DNA of 64,000 nt from contig CBFHHY010000003.1 in NCBI GenBank assembly GCA_965655795.1, forward strand, positions 1 through 64,000, read 5' to 3'. Position 1 is the first letter of the stretch. Every line of letters starts with the position of its first letter. Below the pieces are notes generated by a model. That model saw only the letters and a program-made list of their open reading frames with translations. It was not told the DNA's origin and searched no databases. The position numbers and the translations under genes are program-made. This stretch comes from TMED14 sp002167805 (GTDB taxonomy: Bacteria > Bacteroidota > Bacteroidia > Flavobacteriales > Schleiferiaceae). Positions 45,092 to 54,100 of the stretch are shown here, piece by piece.

Positions 45092-45823
45092 TTATAAAAC
45101 AAGTCGCTGATGATACAATTCAGTATAGTATTCAAGGGCTTCTGTCTCAATTTTGGAATATTTTTTTCCCAAGGGATCTCCCAGTATTGAACCTTTCTTG
45201 AAATAAGAACTTTTGTGAACATTAGAATACCAATATGGCCACCAAGCTCCATCATATTCTTTTCTACCTTGCGGCCAACGAAGCATTTCCTTGAAAAAAG
45301 GAATCCCAATAGCGTCACAAATAATGGGAAAAGTTTTTTCAGGTTCATTTAACATCTCATCGCTATTAACAATAATTTTAGGCCCAGAAAATTTTTGAAT
45401 ACCCTTCCATTGATTTACTTGCTCTTCAATTCCAATATCTGAAAGACTTACCTCTGGAAGAACTTTTGAAAAGGAACGAATCACTTTTCGGGGATGCCTG
45501 ATCCAAAAAATATGAATAGCTTCTTGAGCCCAATCCCAACTAGCATCCACCATGTGCTGAGCCATATTTTTTATATATACCTCCTTTGCTTCTGAGGATG
45601 AAATAAACTGCTGAACCCTCTGAATAGCTCCCCCGAAAGAATTTGGGTACAATTTTAAGGTTTTCGTCTTTCCAGGATGATTTAGGTCTTTTTTTTTGAG
45701 GTAAGCCGCATAAAAGGGCTCATCAATCACTTCGCAATTGGGACGCTGAGCAAATGAGTACATCAGAGCAGTACTTATATTTCGAGGGCCAGAGATTGCA
45801 TGGATAACTTTATTCTTGTTCAC
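45092..45823 (-). CDS. Sulfotransferase-like P-loop protein
   Basis: A 243-residue protein with the N-terminal phosphate-binding loop ISGPRNISTALMYSFAQRP (5'-PSB-like) and the later RHPRKVIRSFSK (3'-phosphate-like), the two features of PAPS-dependent sulfotransferases. EVIDEPFYAAYL follows the first motif. The start is GTG at 45823. No activity is proven, and some relatives may use other donors. The gene pairs with the class IV aminotransferase downstream. Confidence 0.72.
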   Translation of the reverse strand: MNKNKVIHAISGPRNISTALMYSFAQRPNCEVIDEPFYAAYLKKKDLNHPGKTKTLKLYPNSFGGAIQRVQQFISSSEAKEVYIKNMAQHMVDASWDWAQEAIHIFWIRHPRKVIRSFSKVLPEVSLSDIGIEEQVNQWKGIQKFSGPKIIVNSDEMLNEPEKTFPIICDAIGIPFFKEMLRWPQGRKEYDGAWWPYWYSNVHKSSYFKKGSILGDPLGKKYSKIETEALEYYTELYHQRLVL

Positions 45824-45876
45824 AGAGGATTGTTTAGTAATCGCCTATCGAAGCAAAATAGGCAAACAAAAAATTA

Positions 45877-47103
45877 TTAGAAGGGCTCAATTTTTAAAAA
45901 TCCCATTTGACCATCATCTACTGCTACAATGGCTCCACCATCGGATGTAAGATCGATATCCTCGCCAGCCCAATCTATTTCCGTGCCTCCAGAATATGTC
46001 TTTTGCCACTCTAACAACCCCGAAGCTCCATATTTCAAAAGATAAACGTGCCAGATATTTGAATTATCCCCGTTCTCAATACAGGTTACATTATAACTTT
46101 GATATTCATCACCTGTTCCCGCAACGACTATACATCCCCCATCGCTTGTTGATTTTATTCCCCATGCCTCATCATGAATAAAATCTGGCGAAAACCCTCT
46201 TGGGTTACCTTTTTTTTGCTCCCACAACTGATTACCATTAGTATCTAATTTCATGGTATAAGTATCCCAATTTGCAGTTCCCGATAGAGTGTGACCCGTT
46301 AAAAAAATTGCGCCGTTTTGATTTATATCTAGACCAAAACAATGATCTGAATTCAATCCTCCAAAATCACGGCTCCATATAATATTCCCGGATATATCAA
46401 TCTTCATTATCGCAAAATCATTAGCATCTTCAGTAAGGCCAGATATATAAAAATGATTATTGTATGGTATTACCCGATAAGCATGAGCCATATAATTATT
46501 AATGTTTATACCTGATAATTTATTCCCAGAGCTATCTAAGAACATCATATAACCTTGTCCTTCAGTAAAAAAAGTGTTTAATTCATCTTGAGCATTGTTG
46601 TAGCCAACAGCTAACATACCATTTACAGTAAGAGCAATATGCTCGATTGCATTATTACCTCCGTTATTATATATTTTTTTGAAAATAGTATTCCCATTAT
46701 TTTTATCAAGTTTAATAATTGTACTATTTTGGTTCAGACCACCAGCAATTAAGAATCCGTTTGGTGTTTCAATAGCACTATTACCAAGGTTATGATTACC
46801 CTCAGCAAACTCTTTTTTCCATTCTAGCTCCCCTTGACTATCTGTTTTTACTACAATTATTCTTGCCGAATTTGGGATAAATCCTGTTTCACCTATTTGC
46901 AAAAAACCGCCATCTGAACAAGACAAAATAAAATGACCGTGAGATTCCTCCTCTGAGCCTGAATAAGAATTAAACCATTCGATTTGAGGAGCATTTTCAT
47001 AAGTATCGATTTGACAGTTATCGGAGTGTTTAGAACAAGAAAATAGTAATAGACTGAAGGAAAAAATTAAAATCCAAGAAATTCTTAGCCATATTGAAAC
47101 CAT
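45877..47103 (-). CDS. Predicted lipoprotein with beta-propeller-like repeats
   Basis: A 408-residue protein with a lipobox (LLLFSC near residues 18-23). Its repeats have the form DGGFLQIGET, NGFLIAGGLN and DGGAIVAVDDG, interspersed with GELEWKKEF, GNIIWSRDFGG and GLLEWQKTYSGG. These resemble the repeats of large secreted Bacteroidota proteins that predict a propeller. The function is unknown. ATG 47103 is used; the longer reading adds an unrelated tail. Confidence 0.75.
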   Translation of the reverse strand: MVSIWLRISWILIFSFSLLLFSCSKHSDNCQIDTYENAPQIEWFNSYSGSEEESHGHFILSCSDGGFLQIGETGFIPNSARIIVVKTDSQGELEWKKEFAEGNHNLGNSAIETPNGFLIAGGLNQNSTIIKLDKNNGNTIFKKIYNNGGNNAIEHIALTVNGMLAVGYNNAQDELNTFFTEGQGYMMFLDSSGNKLSGININNYMAHAYRVIPYNNHFYISGLTEDANDFAIMKIDISGNIIWSRDFGGLNSDHCFGLDINQNGAIFLTGHTLSGTANWDTYTMKLDTNGNQLWEQKKGNPRGFSPDFIHDEAWGIKSTSDGGCIVVAGTGDEYQSYNVTCIENGDNSNIWHVYLLKYGASGLLEWQKTYSGGTEIDWAGEDIDLTSDGGAIVAVDDGQMGFLKIEPF

Positions 47104-47159
47104 AGATGGTTGAAATGTAAGAGAATAAAAAGAATTGAACAAATCAGAAGAGTAAACTA

Positions 47160-47879
47160 TTAAACTGACATGGGCACTTCCATTAAGAGAATTTTAGTGC
47201 CTTTTAAAGCTGATATATTTATGTTTTCCGTATTCCAAATACCGAATCCATCACGTTTTTCTAATGACTCTTTTCCAACTTTGATTTGACCTTCAATAAC
47301 AAAAATATAAACACCATTTGAAGTTAAATTCAAATTATAATTAACCTCTTTGTCATAATCAAATTCAGCCAAACTGAACCACGAATTTTGATAAATCCAT
47401 ACACCCTGGTCATTTTGATTCGGAGATAAAATCTGATAAAATTCATTTTTAACCTTAATATTCTGAAGCGAAAGTTGATCATAACGAGGAGTCACATTCT
47501 TTTTATTTGGGAAGAGCCATATTTGCAATACTTTCACCGCATGATCCTCATTTGAATTGAATTCACTATGAGTTATTCCTGTACCTGCGCTCATCACCTG
47601 GATGTCTCCTTTTCTAATAATTGTTCCATTTCCCATATTGTCTTTATGAGCTAATGCACCCTCCAGAGGTATGGTAATAATCTCCATATTTTCATGAGGG
47701 TGAGTTCCAAAACCCTTGCCCCCAGCTATAGAATCATCATTTAATACTCTTAAAACTCCAAAATGCATTCTATTTGGATTATAGTAGTTAGCAAAACTAA
47801 ATGTGTGATTCACTTTTAGCCATCCATGGTCCTGGCTCCCACGGGTATTTGCTCTATGTAAAACTGAATATTTACTCAT
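47160..47879 (-). CDS. Pirin-family protein
   Basis: A 239-residue bicupin. The N-terminal cupin has GFGTHPHENMEIITIPLEG with metal-binding histidines and glutamate, followed by MSAGTGITHSEFN. Pirins are iron-binding proteins; some act as quercetin dioxygenases and others as redox-sensing cofactors. The role here is open. Confidence 0.93.
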   Translation of the reverse strand: MSKYSVLHRANTRGSQDHGWLKVNHTFSFANYYNPNRMHFGVLRVLNDDSIAGGKGFGTHPHENMEIITIPLEGALAHKDNMGNGTIIRKGDIQVMSAGTGITHSEFNSNEDHAVKVLQIWLFPNKKNVTPRYDQLSLQNIKVKNEFYQILSPNQNDQGVWIYQNSWFSLAEFDYDKEVNYNLNLTSNGVYIFVIEGQIKVGKESLEKRDGFGIWNTENINISALKGTKILLMEVPMSV

Positions 47880-47949
47880 GTTTTTAATTTAGAATATGAT
47901 TAAATCTTAAACAATTTTATCTTTTTAAAAGTTTAATCTTATTTACATA

Positions 47950-47974
47950 AAAACCCACTCATTTGAGTGGGTTT
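47950..47974 (-). terminator. Terminator after tRNA-Asp
   Basis: Perfect 10-bp arms AAACCCACTC (47951-47960) and GAGTGGGTTT (47965-47974) with a 4-base loop. On the minus strand the stem is followed by T residues. It begins 6 bases beyond the tRNA 3' end. Confidence 0.85.
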
Positions 47975-47979
47975 ATTTT

Positions 47980-48057
47980 TGGTGGGCAATACAGGATTCG
48001 AACCTGTGACCCCCGCCCTGTCAAGGCGATGCTCTAAACCAACTGAGCTAATTGCCC
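47980..48057 (-). tRNA. tRNA-Asp (anticodon GTC)
   Basis: Cloverleaf on the minus strand: acceptor GGGCAAT/ATTGCCC, D stem GCTC/GAGC, anticodon stem TCGCC/GGCGG with loop TTGACAG (anticodon GTC), and T loop TTCGAAT. The CCA end is encoded. Confidence 0.97.
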
Positions 48058-48144
48058 TATATGGGCTGCAAATGTACATTGAATAACGGAAATGGTATTA
48101 AAGATTTTATTTACTCGTTTCATAAATAAAAAGAAACATTTACC

Positions 48145-49170
48145 TTAATCATTAATTTGACTTTTCCAAGCTCTTCGATAAATATTTTCTCTAATATTAA
48201 ACCAAAAGAGATTATAGTCTGCTCGATGGTAATCGTCCCATATCAGGAACCACCCTACAGGACCTTTGAGATTTTGAATTCTTAATAAACCATCATCAAT
48301 TTTAGTACTTAGTCCTCTATTTAAAATTCTCTTTCCGTTTAAATACATGGACCCTTTATGAAGATTTCTCTTTACACTCTCATTGTCTGAACTCCAAGAT
48401 AAAGGATTAATAACTCTGATGTGATCTCCAAATGGTTTTCGTTTAAAATTTCGACCACAACTTCTCCACGAAACCCAACAATTTATATCCTCAGGGGCTT
48501 CGCAAATAGGCAAATCTCCCATTTCGTCGGCACCAACCCATCCCCCAACTAAAAAAGCAACTAACAGTCTATCTGTCAATTCTCGATCTGACATTAAATA
48601 ATCTTTAATCAAGTGCTTTAAATGTTGGGTCCCTTGACTGTGGCCCGCTAAAATGAAATTTCCCTCTGGATTTTCTTTTAAGAAAAACTTAAAAGCACGT
48701 AAGACATCGGAATAGGCTGTATCAAATGCAATTTTCGCCTTTTCTTGCTCTGAAATAGATTTTACGAGATAACCTTCATACATCATCTGACGGTAATGAG
48801 GTGCCCAAATTGGTCCCAGGTCATTAAACAAAGAAGCCTGAAAAGCTAGCGCAAGCCTGGTATCATTCCTGTATTTCGCATTAAATATGTTCGCATTCCA
48901 AATTTTTCCTTCAAAATAAATAGTTGGATAAACAAAGAATGTTGGTATTGATCCCTTCAGATCGCCATAGGACTCTCGATTATCTCTATCAATTCGCTTA
49001 CTGCTTTTATATACATTATCCGTGGGGTCATCTATTTCCGGATGACCAGCCCAAGAGGAAATTTCTCCATAATTAGGTGAAGGGGGAATAGGCTTCAGAC
49101 TTATTTCACTTTGCCCAAAAAGAGCATATTGAAAAATAAAAATCAGACAAAAGAGAGGATTCTTAATCAT
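48145..49170 (-). CDS. DUF3089 family exported protein (alpha/beta-hydrolase-like)
   Basis: A 341-residue exported protein (signal peptide ending ALFGQS). It has FFVYPTIYF, the APHYRQMMYEGY segment and the nucleophile-like GHSQGT, which are features of DUF3089, an uncharacterised hydrolase-like family. It follows the DinB-family gene on the same strand by 27 bases. Confidence 0.85.
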   Translation of the reverse strand: MIKNPLFCLIFIFQYALFGQSEISLKPIPPSPNYGEISSWAGHPEIDDPTDNVYKSSKRIDRDNRESYGDLKGSIPTFFVYPTIYFEGKIWNANIFNAKYRNDTRLALAFQASLFNDLGPIWAPHYRQMMYEGYLVKSISEQEKAKIAFDTAYSDVLRAFKFFLKENPEGNFILAGHSQGTQHLKHLIKDYLMSDRELTDRLLVAFLVGGWVGADEMGDLPICEAPEDINCWVSWRSCGRNFKRKPFGDHIRVINPLSWSSDNESVKRNLHKGSMYLNGKRILNRGLSTKIDDGLLRIQNLKGPVGWFLIWDDYHRADYNLFWFNIRENIYRRAWKSQIND

Positions 49171-49197
49171 AGCTATGAGATAAATATATTAAGCTAT

Positions 49198-49722
49198 TTA
49201 ACTTTTCCAAGTAGATCGAACATGACCAATATGATGATCTCCATGCCAAGCAAAATATTGTAGGACTTCCGATAGCGGCACTCCCCTATCAAGTTCTGGA
49301 TGAAAATACATTTTTTCAAAATCCTTTTTATTCAAAGATTCCCAAAATCGGTTCCAACGATAATGAACTCCATGCAAAATATCCATAGATGCACCGATAT
49401 TAATATCTCCAGCATCCTCCAATAAAGCCCATGCATTTTGACTGTAAGGTTTTACCTGGGGCAGGCTTTCAGTAAAGGCCATTTTACATCTTGAATATGA
49501 ATTTAGGTGACTATCAGCTAAATGATGAATCACTTGATTACGGGTCCATCCTTCTGGTCTATATGGTGATTGAAGAAATTCATCCTGAGTGTTATCAATT
49601 ACTGCCTGGAGTTTATTTGGCATATCGGATAATGATATCAGACATGAATCAATATCATCATCCGAGACTTCGGATTTTAATGAAAATCTTCCAACAGGGA
49701 ATCGTAAAGTTTCAATGTTCAT
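49198..49722 (-). CDS. DinB/YfiT-like metal-dependent hydrolase (thiol transferase fold)
   Basis: A 174-residue four-helix-bundle protein. It has the metal-binding histidines HHLADSH (about residue 70) and WHGDHHIGH at the C-terminus. It resembles the YfiT/BstA group, whose members include bacillithiol transferases; which thiol, if any, this one uses is unknown. Confidence 0.88.
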   Translation of the reverse strand: MNIETLRFPVGRFSLKSEVSDDDIDSCLISLSDMPNKLQAVIDNTQDEFLQSPYRPEGWTRNQVIHHLADSHLNSYSRCKMAFTESLPQVKPYSQNAWALLEDAGDINIGASMDILHGVHYRWNRFWESLNKKDFEKMYFHPELDRGVPLSEVLQYFAWHGDHHIGHVRSTWKS

Positions 49723-49779
49723 AATCTAAATCAAAAAAGAAAATCAAATATCAGAATTATAAAGTAGCTTCCAAAACTT

Positions 49780-49808
49780 AAAAAGCTCCTCTAAATAGAG
49801 GAGCTTTT
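49780..49808 (-). terminator. Terminator after tRNA-Ile2
   Basis: Perfect 13-bp arms (49781-49793 and 49796-49808, core GCTCCTCTA) with a 2-base loop. On the minus strand the stem ends in five T. It begins 2 bases past the tRNA 3' end. Confidence 0.92.
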
Positions 49809-49809
49809 G

Positions 49810-49882
<73 letters not shown>

Positions 49883-49956
49883 AAAAGCAATTGAGCTTTT
49901 GATAAGGATTGCAAAAGTAAGTACTAAGAAGTTAATAAGGCGATAAGAAAAAAATC

Positions 49957-50121
49957 TCAGAAGAACAGTTCAAAACCTCCATAAAGAAGAAATAACCATC
50001 CAAGACCTTTCAATAAAAAAAATAAAAATAAACCGATTGCAACCGGCTTACCTGACTTTTTTACTAAACCAGACCATCCTTCATTCTTTAAAACCTGACG
50101 GTAAACTTTTAAACGTTTCAT
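49957..50121 (-). CDS. 54-residue membrane protein (small ORF)
   Basis: The reading frame from ATG at 50121 gives MKRLKVYRQVLKNEGW at the N-terminus, then a membrane segment VAIGLFLFFLLKGLGWLFLL and the end YGGFELFF. The basic N-terminal half, one hydrophobic segment and positive-inside charge pattern indicate an inner-membrane miniprotein. An exact TACTTTTG promoter element ends 7 bases before the ATG, which strongly supports a real gene. No family is recognised. It would be missed by a 60-residue cutoff. Confidence 0.7.
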   Translation of the reverse strand: MKRLKVYRQVLKNEGWSGLVKKSGKPVAIGLFLFFLLKGLGWLFLLYGGFELFF

Positions 50122-50128
50122 ACGTTTA

Positions 50129-50136
50129 CAAAAGTA
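50129..50136 (-). promoter_or_regulatory. Promoter -7 element of the 54-residue membrane protein gene
   Basis: TACTTTTG on the minus strand, an exact TAnnTTTG match, 7 bases before the ATG at 50121. Confidence 0.55.
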
Positions 50137-50162
50137 TGATTACCTCACAGCATATTATGCCC

Positions 50163-50178
50163 AAAAAAAAAAAAAAAA
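50163..50178. repeat. Run of 16 A
   Basis: A homopolymer of 16 A in the intergenic region between the small membrane protein gene and the AraC-family gene. Such runs are prone to slippage and to sequencing or assembly error; it may also act as an A-tract upstream of either promoter. Confidence 0.9.
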
Positions 50179-50226
50179 GTAGCGATTAAAAATTACCCAT
50201 ACACTAGTTATAGCAATTTCCTAAGC

Positions 50227-50234
50227 TACATTTG
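50227..50234 (+). promoter_or_regulatory. Promoter -7 element of the AraC-family gene
   Basis: TACATTTG is an exact TAnnTTTG match, 21 bases upstream of the ATG at 50256. Confidence 0.55.
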
Positions 50235-50255
50235 AAAACCTAAAGAAAAATAAAA

Positions 50256-51140
50256 ATGCCTCAGTTTGAAGAGAATGTAACAGAATCTTTTATTGAAATT
50301 AATGATGGAATAAAACTCCTATTAATCGATAAACGAGAGTTTGAATCACCCATATCTATCAAATTATATGTCAATGAAATTTTTCTTTTATTTGGGATGG
50401 ATGGGGAGGTTTCTTTTCAATTTGGCCCAATGTATATGAGACCCATGCCAGAAGGACAGAGTTTCTTTATTTATAATCCAGCAAATGAAATTCATTCTAT
50501 TGCTAAATTTCCGAAAAATCATCGATTAGCAGGAATCTCCATTTCTCTGGAACGTATACATTCACTTTTTTTGGACGATGAAGATTTAATTGGATCGAAT
50601 AACCTTCCATTTTTAAGCGGAATTGCTTTGAATAGGCCGATTTACGATCAAAAGTCCGTTGACTCAAACATGAGATTTCTTTTGGACAGTCTTTTTCATA
50701 AACGCCTAAGTCACAATGCTCAAAAAGTAGCAAACTTGGGACGCGTACTGGAAATTCTGGCTCTTTACTTTAATGTTTCCGAGGTAGATACCGTTGCATG
50801 CCCTTTTCTTAAAGATGAGGAAACTGTGCAAAAAATTCATCAAGCGAAATCAATAATATCTGATGAATGGAAAAAACCTCCGACTCTAAAAAAACTTTCA
50901 GAAAAAACTGGTTTAAACACCTACAGGTTGAATCTAGGATTTAAACAAGTCTATGGTACCACCGTTCACAACTATGTGATGGATACAAAATTAAATAATG
51001 CAAGAAGAATGTTAGAGCATGGGAGTGATTCTGTTAATGATGTAGCTTTTAAAATTGGTTATACAAATCCAAGCCATTTCATCGCCGCTTTCAAGAAAAG
51101 GTTCGGAACCACCCCAAGAAAATATCGTGTTTCACAATAG
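50256..51140 (+). CDS. AraC-family transcriptional regulator
   Basis: A 294-residue protein. The C-terminal 100 residues form the two helix-turn-helix units (PTLKKLSEKTGLNTYRLNLGF and VNDVAFKIGYTNPSHFIAAF) and end with FKKRFGTTPRKYR, the AraC hallmark. The N-terminal 190 residues are an unassigned sensor domain. It is followed 35 bases later by the large Asp-box protein gene, which is an obvious but unproven target. Confidence 0.93.
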   Translation: MPQFEENVTESFIEINDGIKLLLIDKREFESPISIKLYVNEIFLLFGMDGEVSFQFGPMYMRPMPEGQSFFIYNPANEIHSIAKFPKNHRLAGISISLERIHSLFLDDEDLIGSNNLPFLSGIALNRPIYDQKSVDSNMRFLLDSLFHKRLSHNAQKVANLGRVLEILALYFNVSEVDTVACPFLKDEETVQKIHQAKSIISDEWKKPPTLKKLSEKTGLNTYRLNLGFKQVYGTTVHNYVMDTKLNNARRMLEHGSDSVNDVAFKIGYTNPSHFIAAFKKRFGTTPRKYRVSQ

Positions 51141-51175
51141 CTTTACAAATATTATCTGATTAATTATAACTATTT

Positions 51176-54100
51176 ATGAATATTAAACTCACTACCTTTT
51201 TTATAGCGACGTTTATTCCGTTTTTTGCTTTCTCACAAATTGATAATAAAATTTTAGAAGGACTTTCCTTCAGAAACATTGGGCCAGCAGGAATGTCTGG
51301 AAGGATTACCTCGATCGATGTGGATCCGTCAACAAACAACATTATATATGCTGGAAGTGCCTCAGGAGGTTTATGGAGAAGTCTTAATGCAGGTCAAAGT
51401 TGGAATTCAATTTGGGATGACCAGCCAACTGCTGGCATTGGTGTTGTCAAGCTAGATCCTAATAACTCAGATATTATATGGGTTGGAACGGGGGAAGGAA
51501 ATCCAAGAAATTCTCAATCAAGCGGTGCCGGCTTATTTAAAAGTATTGATGGAGGTGAAAGCTTCGAATTTGTTGGTTTAAAAGAGACTAAGCATATCCA
51601 TAAAATAGTTATTGATCCAAGAAACTCTGATATTGTATACGCAGCTGCTTTTGGAGTGGCTTGGGGAGAGACAAACGAGAGAGGTGTCTATAAAACCACT
51701 AATGGAGGAAAAACATGGAAAAAAATCTTGTTTAATAATAATCTTACTGGAGCAGCTGACCTAGTTATGGATCCTGCGAATCCGAATAAATTATTCTGCG
51801 CAATGTGGGAGTACAGAAGGTGGCCGTGGTTTTTCAAAAGTGGAGGGAAAGGCTCTGGACTTTACATGACTCTTGATGGAGGAGAAAATTGGAAAAAAAT
51901 TACAGAGAATGAAGGTCTTCCAAAAGGAGAACTTGGTCGAATTGGAATTGCCGTGGCAAAAAGTAATTCAAAAACTGTTTATGCTCTAATTGAAAACAAA
52001 GAAAAGAATGGTTTGTATACGAGTAAAGATGGGGGGTTTAATTGGAGCCTAGTCAGTGAAGATGAGAATATAGGAAATCGTCCATTTTATTATTCTGACA
52101 TACATGTAGATCCATTTAATGAAAATACTATCTACTCATTATGGAGCATTATGACAAAGAGCGATGATGGTGGAAAGTCATGGCGTGTTATTGCCCCTTA
52201 CTATAAAATACATCCCGACCATCAAGCTCTTTGGATGGACCCCAATCGACCAGGGCATATGATTGAAGGAAATGATGGTGGTGTAAACATTACTTGGGAT
52301 GGAGGAGACTCATGGCGTTTTGTCGAAAACCTCCCAGTAGCGCAGTTCTATCATATAAATGTCGATAATCAAAAACCTTACAATGTTTATGGTGGAATGC
52401 AAGATAATGGTAGTTGGAAAGGACCTGCATATTCATGGGTAGGAACAGGTATAGGCAATGGCGAATGGCAAGAGTTGTATTTTGGTGATGGCTTTGACGT
52501 TCTGCCTCACCCTAGTGATCAAAGAGTAGTATATGCAATGGCTCAAGAGGGATATCTTGCAAGAATTGATACTCGAACAGGTGGCGTTGAACTGATTAAG
52601 CCCGTCCACCCAAAAGGGGAGACTTTAAGATGGCATTGGAATGCACCCATTGCGCAAGATCCCTTTAACCAAGATGCTATTTATTATGGCTCGCAGTTCG
52701 TTCACTACAGCAATGATCAAGGCAAGAATTGGGAAATAATATCTAAGGATTTGACAACGAATGATCCAGAAAAACAAAGGTCCTTAGAATCCGGAGGTCT
52801 AACTCCTGATGTGACAGGAGCAGAAAACCATACATGTATTATCAGTATTGCTCCATCAACGAAAAAAAAAGGTGTTTTATGGGTAGGTACCGATGATGGC
52901 AATATCCAAGTATCTAAGGACTTCGGTAAAAGTTGGATTAATACAATTACGAAAATTAAAGGTTTTCCAAAAGGAAGTTGGGTAGCCCAAATTCAAGCAT
53001 CTAAACACAATTCAGCAGAGGCATTTGCCGTAGTTAATAATTACCGTCAAAATGATTGGAAACCTTATTTATTCCGCACAACCAATTATGGGAAATCATG
53101 GAAAAACCTTTTAGAAAAGAGCTCAATAAGCGGACATTGCTTGAGTATGCTGCAGGATCCAGAAATAGAAGATTTACTTTATCTAGGCACTGAGACGGGC
53201 TTATGGATAAGCACGAACTATGGAAAGAGTTGGCAAAAATGGAAAGGTCTTCCCACTATGCCCATTCAGGATATGGCCATCCAAGAAAGAGAGTCTGATT
53301 TAATTCTCGGAACTTTTGGACGAGCGGCATGGGTATTAGACGATTTACGACCTCTTCGAGAGATAGCCAAAGGGAATTTAAACACAACAAGTGTAACTGC
53401 ATTTGACAGTCCTGAAGCTGTCCATGCTGAGTTTATGGTAAGCGATGGTATTAGATTTCAAGGAGATGCAGCTTTTAAAGGAGAAAATAGGCCTGCTGGA
53501 GCCAGGATGCGAGTATACTTGAGTGACCTTCCTGACAAAGTAAAAAAGCCACTTAAAATTGACATTTATGATTCGTCAGGAGCTTCTTTAAGACATATCG
53601 AACGAGAATTAGACTCCTCTGATGCTGGATTATATTCATTTATCTGGGACCTATGTGAACGAGGTGTTCGCGGGCCAAGATTTGGTAAAATAAATAAGAA
53701 AAACAATAAAAGTGATCCCCGTGGGGCTTTGGTAAAGCCTGGTACATATAAAGTGAGATTTAGTTTTGATGGCGGTTCCGACTCTACAATGATTAAAGTC
53801 GTAGATGATCCAAGAAGAATTTTAGACGACGGGGAATGGGATTCCGGAATTTTATTTAGAAGAAGTCTCCACAAGCCTACAAAAGCATTGACAGAAGTTG
53901 TCACACGTTTATATGAAGTTAAAGAATCAATAGAAGCTTTTGAGAAGCTACTAAAGCTGCGAACAAAAAATGACACTTCCCTTTTTAAAAATTCGCTAAA
54001 AAAGATTAAAGCATTTAAAAAGAAAATTGAAGATGAGCGAATTAAATTATTTGGTAAAAATGATATTAAAAGAGGTTATTTTGAGCAGCCTGAGACCTGG

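Noticed and set aside
45076..45348. 90-residue minus-strand frame over the end of the sulfotransferase-like gene
   Set aside because: It is an alternate frame of the same region; the longer frame carries the conserved motifs.
53566..53976. 136-residue minus-strand frame inside the Asp-box protein gene
   Set aside because: Antisense shadow of a clear coding gene, with no motif or promoter.
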